Shown here piece after piece: positions 1 through 7,640 of a stretch of 64,000 nucleotides of DNA; within the stretch, counting starts at the first letter, position 1; every line of letters begins with the position of its first letter. Location of the stretch: assembly GCA_964006375.1 (NCBI GenBank), contig OZ023265.1, positions 163,520,118 to 163,584,117 on the forward strand, read 5' to 3'. The DNA is from Tillus elongatus. Taxonomy: Eukaryota; Arthropoda; Insecta; Coleoptera; Cleridae. The translations under genes were made by a program, and so were the position numbers. The notes beneath the pieces were generated by a model that saw nothing but the letters and a program-made list of their open reading frames with translations, made no database searches and was not told where the DNA came from.

Positions 1-188
1 TCCAGAGCACCTTCGATTATTAGAGCTGACTCGGCCAGACATACGAACGCATCTTGTTGGTTGATGGCTATTTCAATTTCATCGCTGTTACCAAACGATT
101 TAGTTGGTGAATAGTAAGAACGCAGCTCTTCTCGATCGATGCCATCATCAAACACGGGTTCTTTGAATATTTCTAGTTTTGACGACAT
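1..188 (-). CDS. Major capsid protein (double jelly-roll type), 5' end only
   Basis: The first 62 codons of the major capsid gene lie here. The start codon is complementary to 186-188 and the gene runs off the left edge. The reading matches the beginning of the complete copy at 56586-57791, starting MSSKLEIFKEP. The start was chosen because both copies share it and it follows the penton gene and micro-ORF in the same order. The product is expected to form the capsomers of an icosahedral virion. Whether the rest of this copy is intact cannot be seen. Confidence 0.75.
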   Translation of the reverse strand, partial: MSSKLEIFKEPVFDDGIDREELRSYYSPTKSFGNSDEIEIAINQQDAFVCLAESALIIEGAL

Positions 189-309
189 GATAACCCAGGC
201 TTTGCAGGAACTCAATATTATCGGGACGAAGCGTACCCTTTGACGTGTCTGACTCAACTGAATTTGATGTGGTAGATGCACTTGATTTTATATCCTTGAA
301 GACCAACAT
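148..309 (-). CDS. Conserved 53-residue micro-ORF between penton and major capsid genes
   Basis: A 54-codon frame starts one base beyond the penton stop codon (311-313) and overlaps the first ~40 bases of the major capsid gene in another frame. The same frame is open in element 2 (56465-56626) with what looks like the same product; both contain LRPDNIEFLQSLGYHVV. Its tight position between two virion genes and its conservation argue for a real small virion or assembly protein. I know of no assigned function. It could alternatively be a leader that affects reinitiation at the capsid start. Confidence 0.5.
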   Translation of the reverse strand: MLVFKDIKSSASTTSNSVESDTSKGTLRPDNIEFLQSLGYHVVKTRNIQRTRV

Positions 310-310
310 A

Positions 311-1021
311 CTAAGCAACTTTTATAAGTTTTAAGCGAACAGACACCTCTTCACCTTGAAAGTTGACAGGAACTGAATCTTGGTCGACGATGTCGATGCT
401 TATATTGGAAATCTCTTGCTTGTTCACCGGCAAGTAAATTAAATTGTTAGGTTCTATGTCGATTGCGTAGCCAGGATCAACCATCGGAGCAAACTCATAC
501 AGCGTATGTGAGGGTTGTCCGTTATAATAGGAACCAGACACAATATTGGTTTCGATGCGAATCTGTCTAACATCCACTATATCAACAGGTAAATCAGATT
601 CATAAAAGGTGTCCGGCTGAAGAACTTGTTTTGAAAAGCCCAACATTCGCCCAATCGAACCATCAAATTTAAAACTGACATTTGTATAACACTTTAGTCT
701 ACATTTGATGGTGTTCGGATTAGGTCTCAGAAGCAGAGCCTGTTGCTTTTGTTCGTGTGTTGCTGTAGCACCAACAAGTTCATTTTGAAGTAACTCTTCC
801 AAGTGTGTTATTTCATAAGCACCGGTGGGTATCGTGATGGTTCGCCAACCGGTTCCTTCTTTTACATGAAATTTGTTTTTACCTTCATAGATGTTGGGTA
901 TGTTATTGTAGGTGTGAAAGCCTATCAAGGCAACAGCATAATTACCATCCAAAACAATTGGTGGATGGTAGTCTGACGACAGATGGGAGCTGCGGTCTTT
1001 CAACACAAAGGTGTGCGCCAT
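311..1021 (-). CDS. Minor capsid (penton-like) protein
   Basis: This 236-residue protein has the hallmarks of the Polinton minor capsid protein. An N-terminal strand region is followed by GFHTYNNIPNIYEGKNKF and then an IPTGAYEI block (about residues 65-72), as in single jelly-roll penton proteins of adintovirus-like elements. It lies between the protease and the major capsid start on the same strand, the usual morphogenesis cluster. It differs from the copy at 55753-56463 at only about four residues that I can see. The expected role is the capsid vertex. The fold is inferred from family resemblance. Confidence 0.75.
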   Translation of the reverse strand: MAHTFVLKDRSSHLSSDYHPPIVLDGNYAVALIGFHTYNNIPNIYEGKNKFHVKEGTGWRTITIPTGAYEITHLEELLQNELVGATATHEQKQQALLLRPNPNTIKCRLKCYTNVSFKFDGSIGRMLGFSKQVLQPDTFYESDLPVDIVDVRQIRIETNIVSGSYYNGQPSHTLYEFAPMVDPGYAIDIEPNNLIYLPVNKQEISNISIDIVDQDSVPVNFQGEEVSVRLKLIKVA

Positions 1022-1037
1022 GACTGATACACACAGG

Positions 1038-1490
1038 CTACTGTTTAAGGCTTTTATTTAAAAATTTTAAACATAAGTGACCACAATTATAAGTATTATA
1101 TTTCTGATACACATCATGATTGTACATTAAAGTAGAGTTTTTAAGGTAACGCTGCAGCTCAACTGGTGGTTTCAAGTTTCCATATGAGTCAAAGTACACG
1201 GCTGTGTCACCACGTTTCTTAACTGCAACCCAATGACTGCCAGGTTGCTTGTTTGTTTGCAAATTCATGATAAGTGATTCATTCTTGCGTGGCCCATTCG
1301 ATGGCAAAGTATCTCGCATGTATACACCTCTAAAATATGGAATTTTCATTTTACCAGCAAATTTCACAAGGTCTTCATTTGTTAGAGGTCTTGCTGGTAA
1401 ACATCTTACTCGTTTTTTGGTTTCTGCAGATACAACCCATAACCGGAGCGCTGTTTCTTGAGATACATGCCTGTGCCGAGTCTCTTGCAT
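1038..1490 (-). CDS. Adenain-like (Ulp1-fold) cysteine protease
   Basis: This 150-residue protein matches the adenovirus-type maturation protease of Polintons. The catalytic residues read off as His86 in GSHWVAV, Asp101 in YFDSYGN, Gln129 for the oxyanion hole and Cys136 in YNCGHLCLKF. The family processes capsid and core precursors during virion maturation. The start at 1490 overlaps the end of the pX-like gene by 85 bp in another frame; the next Met (residue 48) lies past the conserved RPLTNEDL segment, so the upstream start is preferred. Element 2 has lost this gene entirely. Confidence 0.9.
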   Translation of the reverse strand: MQETRHRHVSQETALRLWVVSAETKKRVRCLPARPLTNEDLVKFAGKMKIPYFRGVYMRDTLPSNGPRKNESLIMNLQTNKQPGSHWVAVKKRGDTAVYFDSYGNLKPPVELQRYLKNSTLMYNHDVYQKYNTYNCGHLCLKFLNKSLKQ

Positions 1491-1918
1491 TTTGGCTTAA
1501 ATTTCAAGCCACTCCCTCTCCTACCCATCGCGATGGCTTCCATTGTTTTGTTGTGCCGTTCTTCCTCCTCTAGTTTCTGTTTCGCAGACTTGGCATCGTT
1601 CACGGCTTTGGCAATACCTGCAGCACTACCACCCAGAGCTCCTAGTGCTGACAGCCCACCAAATATCAGAGGCAACAGCGGAAGGAAGCCTCCACTTTTA
1701 GGTATTGGAATAACTCGAGGTTTCTGCACATTCTTACGTCCACCAATGTTTCTAACGATTGTATGAGCTATATCAAATACGACGTTCGCTGTTGGAATAA
1801 GATTTCTATCTTTTATAACTTTCTCAATCAGACTTAGTATGTTTTTAAAGGGAACCTTCTTCTTTGGCTTCGAGTTGATTACATAAAACCCCTCATTAAG
1901 TTTTCTGTTAACTTTCAT
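1406..1918 (-). CDS. pX/pVI-like virion core or membrane-active protein
   Basis: This 170-residue basic protein has a Lys-rich N-terminus, a hydrophobic Gly/Ala/Leu stretch (FLPLLPLIFGGLSALGALGG, about residues 78-97), a short charged helix (KQKLEEEERHNK) and a Lys/Arg/Gly/Tyr-rich tail. This layout fits the adenovirus pX/pVI-like proteins of adintoviruses, which are DNA-condensing or membrane-active virion components. The start was set at MKVNRKL because element 2 shares it; an in-frame ATG at 1937-1939 would add seven residues. The gene is divergent from the ATPase and overlaps the protease start. The role is inferred from composition and position. Confidence 0.6.
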   Translation of the reverse strand: MKVNRKLNEGFYVINSKPKKKVPFKNILSLIEKVIKDRNLIPTANVVFDIAHTIVRNIGGRKNVQKPRVIPIPKSGGFLPLLPLIFGGLSALGALGGSAAGIAKAVNDAKSAKQKLEEEERHNKTMEAIAMGRRGSGLKFKPKCKRLGTGMYLKKQRSGYGLYLQKPKNE

Positions 1919-2077
1919 GGTGTTTGTAACGCCCCGCAACGTTTCAGCAAAACCTGTATCTGTCTTTGTTAATAACAGCCCTCACTCTGTGACACCAACA
2001 TGCATACTGACTGGGTGTCTCACTTGCATTCATATATATACACACCCAAAATAAAATATAGTTTACTTTAAGTTAAG
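1919..2077. promoter_or_regulatory. Divergent promoter region between pX-like and ATPase genes
   Basis: These 159 bp separate two divergent start codons. A TATA-like CATATATATACAC lies about 40 bp upstream of the ATPase ATG. Element 2 has the same region at 55041-55210, where the TA stretch is longer. The region presumably drives both the capsid block and the ATPase/DUF8207 block. No transcript evidence is available. Confidence 0.45.
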
Positions 2078-2773
2078 ATGCGTACCAGCAAACACGCTTC
2101 TGCCTTACCCATTACAAATATAGACGATGTTGTTACGGACACAGCTCAACAACAACTGAGGCATGGTCCTCTCTTTCCAAACACCGTTCGCTGTATCATA
2201 TGTGGTCCCAGTGGGTGTGGTAAAACTAATGTCATGCTGAGTTTGTTGTTTGAAGCAAACGGTTTAAAATTTGATAACGTGTATGTGTATTCAAAGTCTC
2301 TGTATCAACCGAAATACAAGATGTTAAAGGAGGTGATGAATGCAACAAAAGGTGTTGGTTACTATCCTTATAGAGAAAACGATGAAATATTAGATCCGGC
2401 AGATGCCAAGGACAACTCTGTGTTTATATTTGATGATGTAGCTTGTGACAAACAAGATAAAATAAGAGCATACTTCAGTATGGGCAGACATAAGAATATT
2501 GATTCATTCTATCTCTGTCAAACATATACACGAATACCCAAACATCTGGTACGTGACAACACCAATGTTATTGTGTTATTCAAGCAAGATGAAACCAATT
2601 TAAAACATGTGTACGACGATCATGTGACCACCGATATGGACTTTAAACAATTTAAAACTATCTGCCACCAATGCTGGAAAGATAATAAGTATGGTGTGTT
2701 GGTGATTGTGAAGGAAAACGATGTACACAAAGGTCGATATAGAAAAGGATTCGATAGATATATATTATTCTAA
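2078..2773 (+). CDS. FtsK/HerA-type (A32-like) DNA packaging ATPase
   Basis: This 231-residue ATPase has a clear Walker A (GPSGCGKT, residues 43-50), a Walker B (VFIFDDVAC, about 115-123) and a sensor-like segment SFYLCQTYTRIPKHLVRDN with the conserved Gln. The length and motif spacing fit the Polinton/adintovirus genome-packaging ATPase, which pumps DNA into the procapsid. The protein appears identical residue for residue to that of element 2 (54345-55040). It starts a rightward block with the DUF8207-like, fibre-like and chromodomain genes, after the 13-bp tandem repeat. Confidence 0.95.
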   Translation: MRTSKHASALPITNIDDVVTDTAQQQLRHGPLFPNTVRCIICGPSGCGKTNVMLSLLFEANGLKFDNVYVYSKSLYQPKYKMLKEVMNATKGVGYYPYRENDEILDPADAKDNSVFIFDDVACDKQDKIRAYFSMGRHKNIDSFYLCQTYTRIPKHLVRDNTNVIVLFKQDETNLKHVYDDHVTTDMDFKQFKTICHQCWKDNKYGVLVIVKENDVHKGRYRKGFDRYILF

Positions 2774-2795
2774 CAAACGATGATAGACAGGACAG

Positions 2796-3010
2796 TCAGC
2801 TGTCTAACACAGGTGTCTAACACAGATGTCATACAAGTGTCTAACACAGCTGTCATACAGCTGTCATACAGCTGTCTAACACAGCTGTCTAACACAGCTG
2901 TCTAACACAGCTTTCTAACACAGCTGTCTAACACAGCTGTCTAACACAGCTGTCTAACACAGCTGTGTTAGACAGCTGTCTAACACAGCTGTCTAACACA
3001 GCTGTCTAAC
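2796..3010. repeat. Tandem 13-bp CAGCTG-centred repeat
   Basis: About sixteen units of roughly GTTAGACAGCTGT or its complement (CTAACACAGCTGT) occupy the gap between the ATPase stop and the DUF8207-like gene. Each unit holds the palindrome ACAGCTGT, so an orientation flip makes longer palindromes. The left part is degenerate (TCATACAGCTG variants). The same array is expanded to about fifty units at 53636-54330. Confidence 0.9.
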
Positions 3011-3143
3011 AAGACAGCCAGACATCGTGATAAATAAGAAGGCATGTACCATGAAGGAGTCAGTATATGTTAAACCACCACACAACCTGTATCGCTCAAA
3101 CAAATTATTAGACCAGCTGGTAATACCGACCAGTTGTAGCACA

Positions 3144-4202
3144 ATGGAAGTGTTGGGTAAGGAAGAGCGAAAAGTTAAGAAAAGGATTTTACAACTTGCT
3201 GACAATATTCGAAAAAAACATTTAATGCTTAAACTTAACAGAGCCGAGAATGATGATGCTCTGCAACGTTTATATAAACCACTTGTTGAGCCCCTAAGTG
3301 AAATATCTAAAAACACAGCAGCACAGCAGCAGCAGCAGCCCCAGCAACAACCAAAGGCTGAACAAATCAAAGAAGAAGTGGTACCAGAAACGAAACCCCA
3401 AGTACAGTTCCTTAAAGACCATGAAGTTTTTGAAGCTGAACCTAGGGAAGAGGCTGAGGAGACAAGTTCCGATGAGGATATCCCAACATTTGAAGAGCTT
3501 GAGGCAGATCTACAAACTGTCACATCCAACCCTGCATATCAAGAATTTTTGGAGCAATATCCTGAACGAGTTCGATATTATGTAGACAAGTATTTTACTG
3601 AACCACCAAGGCTCGCTACCATTGATCAAACGTATGGTGCTCGCTACGCTAAAGATACCGGTAGCTGGAGTCTTGGCAATAAACACTTGGATTTTACTGA
3701 TAATGACATTCGACTAGGTCAACGGAGATATCCGCAAACACAAGGTCTGCTAGAATTGATATTTATGAAAACACCTAGAGGGTATACCTATGACGATCTT
3801 CAACACTATAGAGATATTCTAGAAGCAACTAGTGTGCATAAAATGAACTATGATCCTAACGCACGAACCAAGGGTTGTTCCTCTGAAAAGTACCTGACTC
3901 TAATAAAACCGGTGATAAATCCACGAGGTCGTAGATCCTCAACTCCTCAAGGTTTTGGTTACGACACACATCATAACGCAGAACAAAAAACTGAACCTAG
4001 AGCTCAGAATGTAAGCAGCAACACTAACAACTATATGTTACAAAATAACAAACAAATAGAATATGTCTATTGGGATGACATAAATGAGCTGGTTGATAGA
4101 CTTAGACTTTTAGTAGCTTCCCAGGCTGCTGGTAATAATGCTCATAACAATGAAATTCAGTCAATCATTGAAGAACTGAAGGAGGTTGGTGTTATCGCCT
4201 AG
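3144..4202 (+). CDS. DUF8207-like Polinton-associated protein
   Basis: A basic N-terminal helix (KEERKVKKRILQLADNIRKK) is followed by a Gln-rich linker, an acidic stretch (EETSSDEDIPTFEELEADL) and a conserved C-terminal block: YGARYAKDTGSWSLGNK, then RRYPQTQGLLELIFMKTPRG, then YDDLQHYRDILEATSVHK. That block resembles the DUF8207 domain of proteins encoded by insect Maverick elements; function unknown. The start at 3144 is preferred over an in-frame Met at 3027 because element 2 keeps MEVLGKEER but diverges in protein sequence upstream. Length is 352 residues. The copy at 52379-53504 is frameshifted. Confidence 0.72.
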   Translation: MEVLGKEERKVKKRILQLADNIRKKHLMLKLNRAENDDALQRLYKPLVEPLSEISKNTAAQQQQQPQQQPKAEQIKEEVVPETKPQVQFLKDHEVFEAEPREEAEETSSDEDIPTFEELEADLQTVTSNPAYQEFLEQYPERVRYYVDKYFTEPPRLATIDQTYGARYAKDTGSWSLGNKHLDFTDNDIRLGQRRYPQTQGLLELIFMKTPRGYTYDDLQHYRDILEATSVHKMNYDPNARTKGCSSEKYLTLIKPVINPRGRRSSTPQGFGYDTHHNAEQKTEPRAQNVSSNTNNYMLQNNKQIEYVYWDDINELVDRLRLLVASQAAGNNAHNNEIQSIIEELKEVGVIA

Positions 4203-4251
4203 TATACCTACATATATCAAAGATATACCTACCTTAGTGCTTAGTATAAAA

Positions 4252-4701
4252 ATGTCTATCGATAAGTTCGGACGTTCCCAATCCAATAAAGGTTCTAAGT
4301 TTAAAATTATTGAAAGAGAGATTTTCCCAAGAACTACTAGTGGTGATTTTGATTTGCAAAGCCATAGATTGTGTAACATAGCTGATCCAGTCGATGCAAC
4401 AGATGGTGTAAATAAAAAATTTGTTGATGTATGGATAGACGACTATCAGAAGAACAAAGATGAGGTAACACAAAGAATCATTGCCATACTACTTGAAGCT
4501 GTACACAAACCTGAGTTGGAAGATTTAAAAAACGAATTTGAAAATAAATTGAAAATTTTAGCTAAGAACATAACTGCTCAAGTTTTAAAAGATGTTGATG
4601 TATTAAAGAATAATAAGCTAAAGAATAAGCTGGGAGAAATAGACAGCAAACTAAAAGATTTACATGATAAGTGGATACTTTTAAATCCAACATCGCCATG
4701 A
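4252..4701 (+). CDS. Fibre-like / trimerising minor virion protein candidate
   Basis: This 149-residue protein starts MSIDKFGRS. It contains SGDFDLQSHRLCNIADPVDA then GVNKKFVD, a phrase typical of neck or shaft regions of tail-fibre-like proteins, and then a long charged helical, probably coiled-coil half (KPELEDLKNEFENKLKI onwards). Short proteins with this start occur downstream of the DUF8207-type gene in insect Polintons as I recall them. The stop overlaps the next start in the sequence ATGA (4698-4701), implying coupled expression. A receptor-binding or spike role is only inference. Element 2 lacks it. Confidence 0.45.
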   Translation: MSIDKFGRSQSNKGSKFKIIEREIFPRTTSGDFDLQSHRLCNIADPVDATDGVNKKFVDVWIDDYQKNKDEVTQRIIAILLEAVHKPELEDLKNEFENKLKILAKNITAQVLKDVDVLKNNKLKNKLGEIDSKLKDLHDKWILLNPTSP

Positions 4702-4823
4702 AACAAACAGACATCTATCTGGTTGAACGCATCTTGAGGAAGAAAGGCAAGCAGCTCTATGTAAAATGGCTGGGTTTTGATAAATCTCAGAATTCTTGGA
4801 TAAATTCAGATGATGTTAAATAA
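4698..4823 (+). CDS. Stand-alone 41-residue chromodomain protein
   Basis: The start codon sits in an ATGA overlap with the fibre-like gene. The product is almost nothing but a chromodomain: IYLVERILRKKGKQLYVKWL then GFDKSQNSWINSDDV. The candidate methyl-lysine cage aromatics are the Tyr of YLVE, the Trp of VKWLG and the Phe of GFD. The usual C-terminal helix is missing. Chromodomains in mobile elements are normally fused to integrases, where they steer insertion to marked chromatin; here the domain is free. It may bind H3K9me- or H3K27me-type marks or act in trans on an integrase. Element 2 lacks it. Confidence 0.75.
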   Translation: MKQTDIYLVERILRKKGKQLYVKWLGFDKSQNSWINSDDVK

Positions 4824-4932
4824 GCTTATATATTTAATGTATTAATGTACTTAGAATAAAATAAAAGTCTTTATTAAAATAATGTTATTTTATTTTTTCA
4901 TCTGGTTACATACAATTAAGCTAAGTGAACAA
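4824..4932. terminator. Convergent polyadenylation region
   Basis: This 109-bp AT-rich gap lies between the chromodomain stop (+) and the KilA-N stop (-). AATAAA occurs on the plus strand at 4855-4860, and TTTATT (AATAAA on the minus strand) occurs around 4870-4895, fitting poly(A) signals for both converging units. Confidence 0.6.
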
Positions 4933-5871
4933 TTACAATTTATATCGTAAATCAATAATATCCTGAATAAACTTCTCCTGAGGTACATCTGCTATCTGTA
5001 GATCGTTTCTCTTCGCCTTGAGGTATTCGACTTCGGTCTTTATTCTGTTAAAGAGATTTACAGAATTTGGATCATACAACATGTTTAAAACTACTTCGGA
5101 ATCAGGGTGTTTATTTTTAAAGTTCTTGACAGCTCTTTTAAAACTTTTCTTCTGAGTCCTTACAGCATGATATGGATAGGTAGTATCCTTCTCATTTCTT
5201 GAAAGCAAACCAAAAACACAAAGTTTTCCAGGGTTGCTTGGTTTTGGAGATATATCTTCTAAATGTTCTGTGATTTTAGCATTTGTTTCTCGCATACGCT
5301 GCACTTCATCATCTATCTCCATTAATTTCACTTCAATTTCTTTGAGGTTATCCTTGTATTTTTGATTAAATTCACTTACGAAAAAATCAAAAATAATTTG
5401 GTTGCACTTTTCATAGAAACTATTGGATATCCAACAAGCCAAATTTAATATCAAATCTTTACAGACATATGTACCAGATATCAAGTTGTTTTCAGTCTGT
5501 GTTCCACCAAAGTCCACCAAGTATGTAGCGGTTGTAGGTGTTAGTTGAGATGTTGCTTCCAGCACATCTAGGGGGCCGGAATTCCGGCCCCCTAGATGTG
5601 ACTCTAAGTGGACATCTTCGGTTGAAATATTAAAGTAATCGGTATTCTGGCTACCTAAATGTTTCTTCGCCTGACCGTTGTAATAGGTAATCAACTCTTT
5701 AGTTTTCTTATTTTCCAACCAATGTCTGAATCTTTTCTCACCATCTTTACACAGCTTAGTCGCATTAAAATAACCAGTGTTTTTATCAATAATTAATTGA
5801 AAGTCTGCAAATAAACCATACCAGAAGTTGTCTTTAATTTGCTGGTAGCACACATCATTTAATGTAGCCAT
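4933..5871 (-). CDS. KilA-N domain protein with BRO/DUF3627-like C-terminus
   Basis: A classical KilA-N DNA-binding domain occupies the first ~70 residues (DFQLIIDKNTGYFNATKLC, then KRFRHWLENKKTKELI). A central region and a coiled coil (about 170-210) follow. The C-terminal domain (KLCVFGLLSRNEKD, HAVRTQKKSFKRAVK) resembles the end domain of poxvirus, iridovirus and baculovirus KilA-N/BRO proteins. The start was taken at MATLNDV (5871); a Met seven codons upstream (5892) is in frame. The 312-residue frame is open. The role is probably DNA binding or regulation. Its mid-gene segment is encoded by a perfect palindrome (5564-5599). The gene is absent from element 2. Confidence 0.88.
   Translation of the reverse strand: MATLNDVCYQQIKDNFWYGLFADFQLIIDKNTGYFNATKLCKDGEKRFRHWLENKKTKELITYYNGQAKKHLGSQNTDYFNISTEDVHLESHLGGRNSGPLDVLEATSQLTPTTATYLVDFGGTQTENNLISGTYVCKDLILNLACWISNSFYEKCNQIIFDFFVSEFNQKYKDNLKEIEVKLMEIDDEVQRMRETNAKITEHLEDISPKPSNPGKLCVFGLLSRNEKDTTYPYHAVRTQKKSFKRAVKNFKNKHPDSEVVLNMLYDPNSVNLFNRIKTEVEYLKAKRNDLQIADVPQEKFIQDIIDLRYKL
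5564..5599. repeat. 36-bp perfect palindrome inside the KilA-N gene
   Basis: The sequence ACATCTAGGGGGCCGGAA followed by its exact reverse complement forms an uninterrupted 36-bp palindrome centred on GAATTC. It is read in frame as HLGGRNSGPLDV within the KilA-N protein and is far more GC-rich than its surroundings. Confidence 0.95.
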
Positions 5872-5892
5872 TTTAAACACACTACTGAGCAC

Positions 5893-6330
5893 TTGGATAC
5901 GTTAGAGTTAACTGAAGCACGTCTTACCTCTACGATAACTAAATTTTGAATGAGTTTAACAGTGTGTAGTGAACAATTTACATGGATGATGTCATCCTTT
6001 CGGTTTGTACTAGACGTACTAGACAAGCTCAAACACGAGTAATGGGGGTGATTGAACAGATATAACACAAGATAACATTCACCAAAGTCATCAACTGACA
6101 CGTTATTTACCCTAAGCGGGCCTCTCTCTTGCGTATATTAAACAGATACACAGACAAGTTCAAACACAAATAATGGGGTGATGTCATTCAACGGAAATTA
6201 CACTAGATAACAATCGTACAGACAAAACTCAAACAGGTTTGTGGAACAGGTTTGTGGATGATGTCATACTTCTAACGGCTGTATTCTAGACAAGCTCAAA
6301 CACGAATACCATTTACCCATCAAGGGGCCC
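5893..6330. repeat. Subterminal direct repeats of element 1
   Basis: There is no convincing gene here. Three related segments recur, each with a form of ACAAGCTCAAACACGA followed by TAATGGGG and ATGATGTCAT. The inverted counterpart lies at about 51960-52140 in element 2. A cis role (origin, promoter or packaging) is possible. Confidence 0.6.
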
Positions 6331-6660
6331 CCTACAGTATGTTTCTGAACTTCCTTCTTTTGTTTGCTAACGACCTCTGTGTGTTATTTTTAAATAAGTC
6401 TTCAACCATCAAGCGAAAGGCACCATCTTTAAGAAAGAAAGCCGCCATTTTTTATAATGTCAGCTTAAGGTATCACAGGCTTCCATCTTTCATTCCGCCA
6501 TTTTGGTTCTTCCGTTTTGGTTCCGCCTCTAATATTAAACATTATTTTGTAAATCATCCATTTGTCTAATAATAACAAAAACTTTAATTATATTACATGT
6601 ATGGTTTGTAATTAAAAGTCGTATATATATATATACCAACCTAAAACAATAAATTAACAA
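6331..6660. other. Element 1 subterminal AT-rich region, no gene seen
   Basis: A 76-codon open frame (6339-6569) occurs here but has no recognisable domain and no counterpart in element 2, so I do not call it a gene. GCCATTTT occurs twice; nothing else stands out. Confidence 0.4.
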
Positions 6661-6734
6661 GCGTCTGCTTAGCTTAACGGGTAGCATCGTTGCCTCCCAT
6701 CTGAATGCCCCGGGTTCGAAACTCACCTGCACCA
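6661..6734 (+). tRNA. tRNA-like sequence near the right end of element 1 (probably degenerate)
   Basis: The sequence has an A-box-like TTAGCTTAACGGGTAG, a strong B-box CGGGTTCGAAACT and ends in ACCA. The 5' GCGTCTG pairs with the 3' CACCTGC at five of seven positions, and the T stem is also imperfect, so this is a decayed or unusual tRNA or a Pol III promoter-like relic. It points outward, towards the element terminus, as do the tRNA-like sequences in element 2. I assign no anticodon. Confidence 0.4.
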
Positions 6735-6799
6735 AATGGTTTTTTTCAAAATATAATAATTTGAAGTAATAGGTTAGACACTTATGTGATTGTCTGGCA

Positions 6800-7124
6800 C
6801 AAGTCGTGTGACGTCACAGTTTCCTAGACAGGTCAATGACCTTAGAATGTTTACATAACAAGACTAAATGTAAATGTGACTGTCTGGCCCAGGGCGTGGC
6901 TGGGCGCCGGCGCCGGGGCTGGCGCCGGGGCGTGGCTAGGCGCCGGGGCTGGGGCAGGCGCCGGCGCCAGGGCGTGGCTAGGCGCCAGGGCGTGGCGCCA
7001 GGGCGTGGCAGGCGCCAGGGCGTGGCGCCGACGCCAGGGCAGGCGCCAGGGGCGTGGCTAGGCGCCGGCGCCGTGACGTCACTTCCTGTGACGTCACTGT
7101 CTGCTCAAAGTGTCGCATTACCTA

Positions 7125-7127
<3 letters not shown>
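6800..7127. repeat. Right terminal region of element 1, GC-rich minisatellite with CRE-like palindromes
   Basis: From about 6886 to 7073 the sequence is a GC-rich tandem built from GGCGCCAGGGCGTGGC-like units, a sharp contrast with the AT-rich flanks. TGACGTCA occurs at 6809-6816, 7074-7081 and 7089-7096. The terminus is CTACTT at 7122-7127. This is unlike the element 2 terminal repeat except for TGACGTCA and the last bases. The matching left terminus is outside the window. Confidence 0.75.

Positions 7128-7173
<46 letters not shown>
7128..7173. repeat. (TA)n tract at the right edge of element 1
   Basis: A pure TA run of about 23 units immediately follows the element terminus. It is probably the insertion target, with any target duplication hidden in the run. 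Confidence 0.9.

Positions 7174-7640
<467 letters not shown>

Larger units (their letters stand above)
1..7127. mobile_element. Polinton/adintovirus-like element 1, right-hand part
   Basis: This is a dsDNA virus-like element cut by the left window edge. Its visible gene order is major capsid start, micro-ORF, penton, protease and pX-like (minus), then ATPase, DUF8207-like, fibre-like and chromodomain (plus), then KilA-N (minus). The right terminus is set at CTACTT (7122-7127), which directly abuts a (TA)n tract, exactly as in element 2 at 50591-59793. No polymerase B or integrase is visible in this part; they could lie left of the window. Every visible complete reading frame is open, which suggests recent insertion or maintained function. 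Confidence 0.85.

Noticed and set aside
2993..3529. 178-codon minus-strand frame rich in Ser and Cys
   Set aside because: It lies antisense to the DUF8207-like gene and comes from that gene's codon usage; the matching frame at 53116-53580 is likewise antisense.
6339..6569. 76-codon frame in the element 1 subterminal region
   Set aside because: No conserved counterpart exists in element 2 and the composition looks non-coding.
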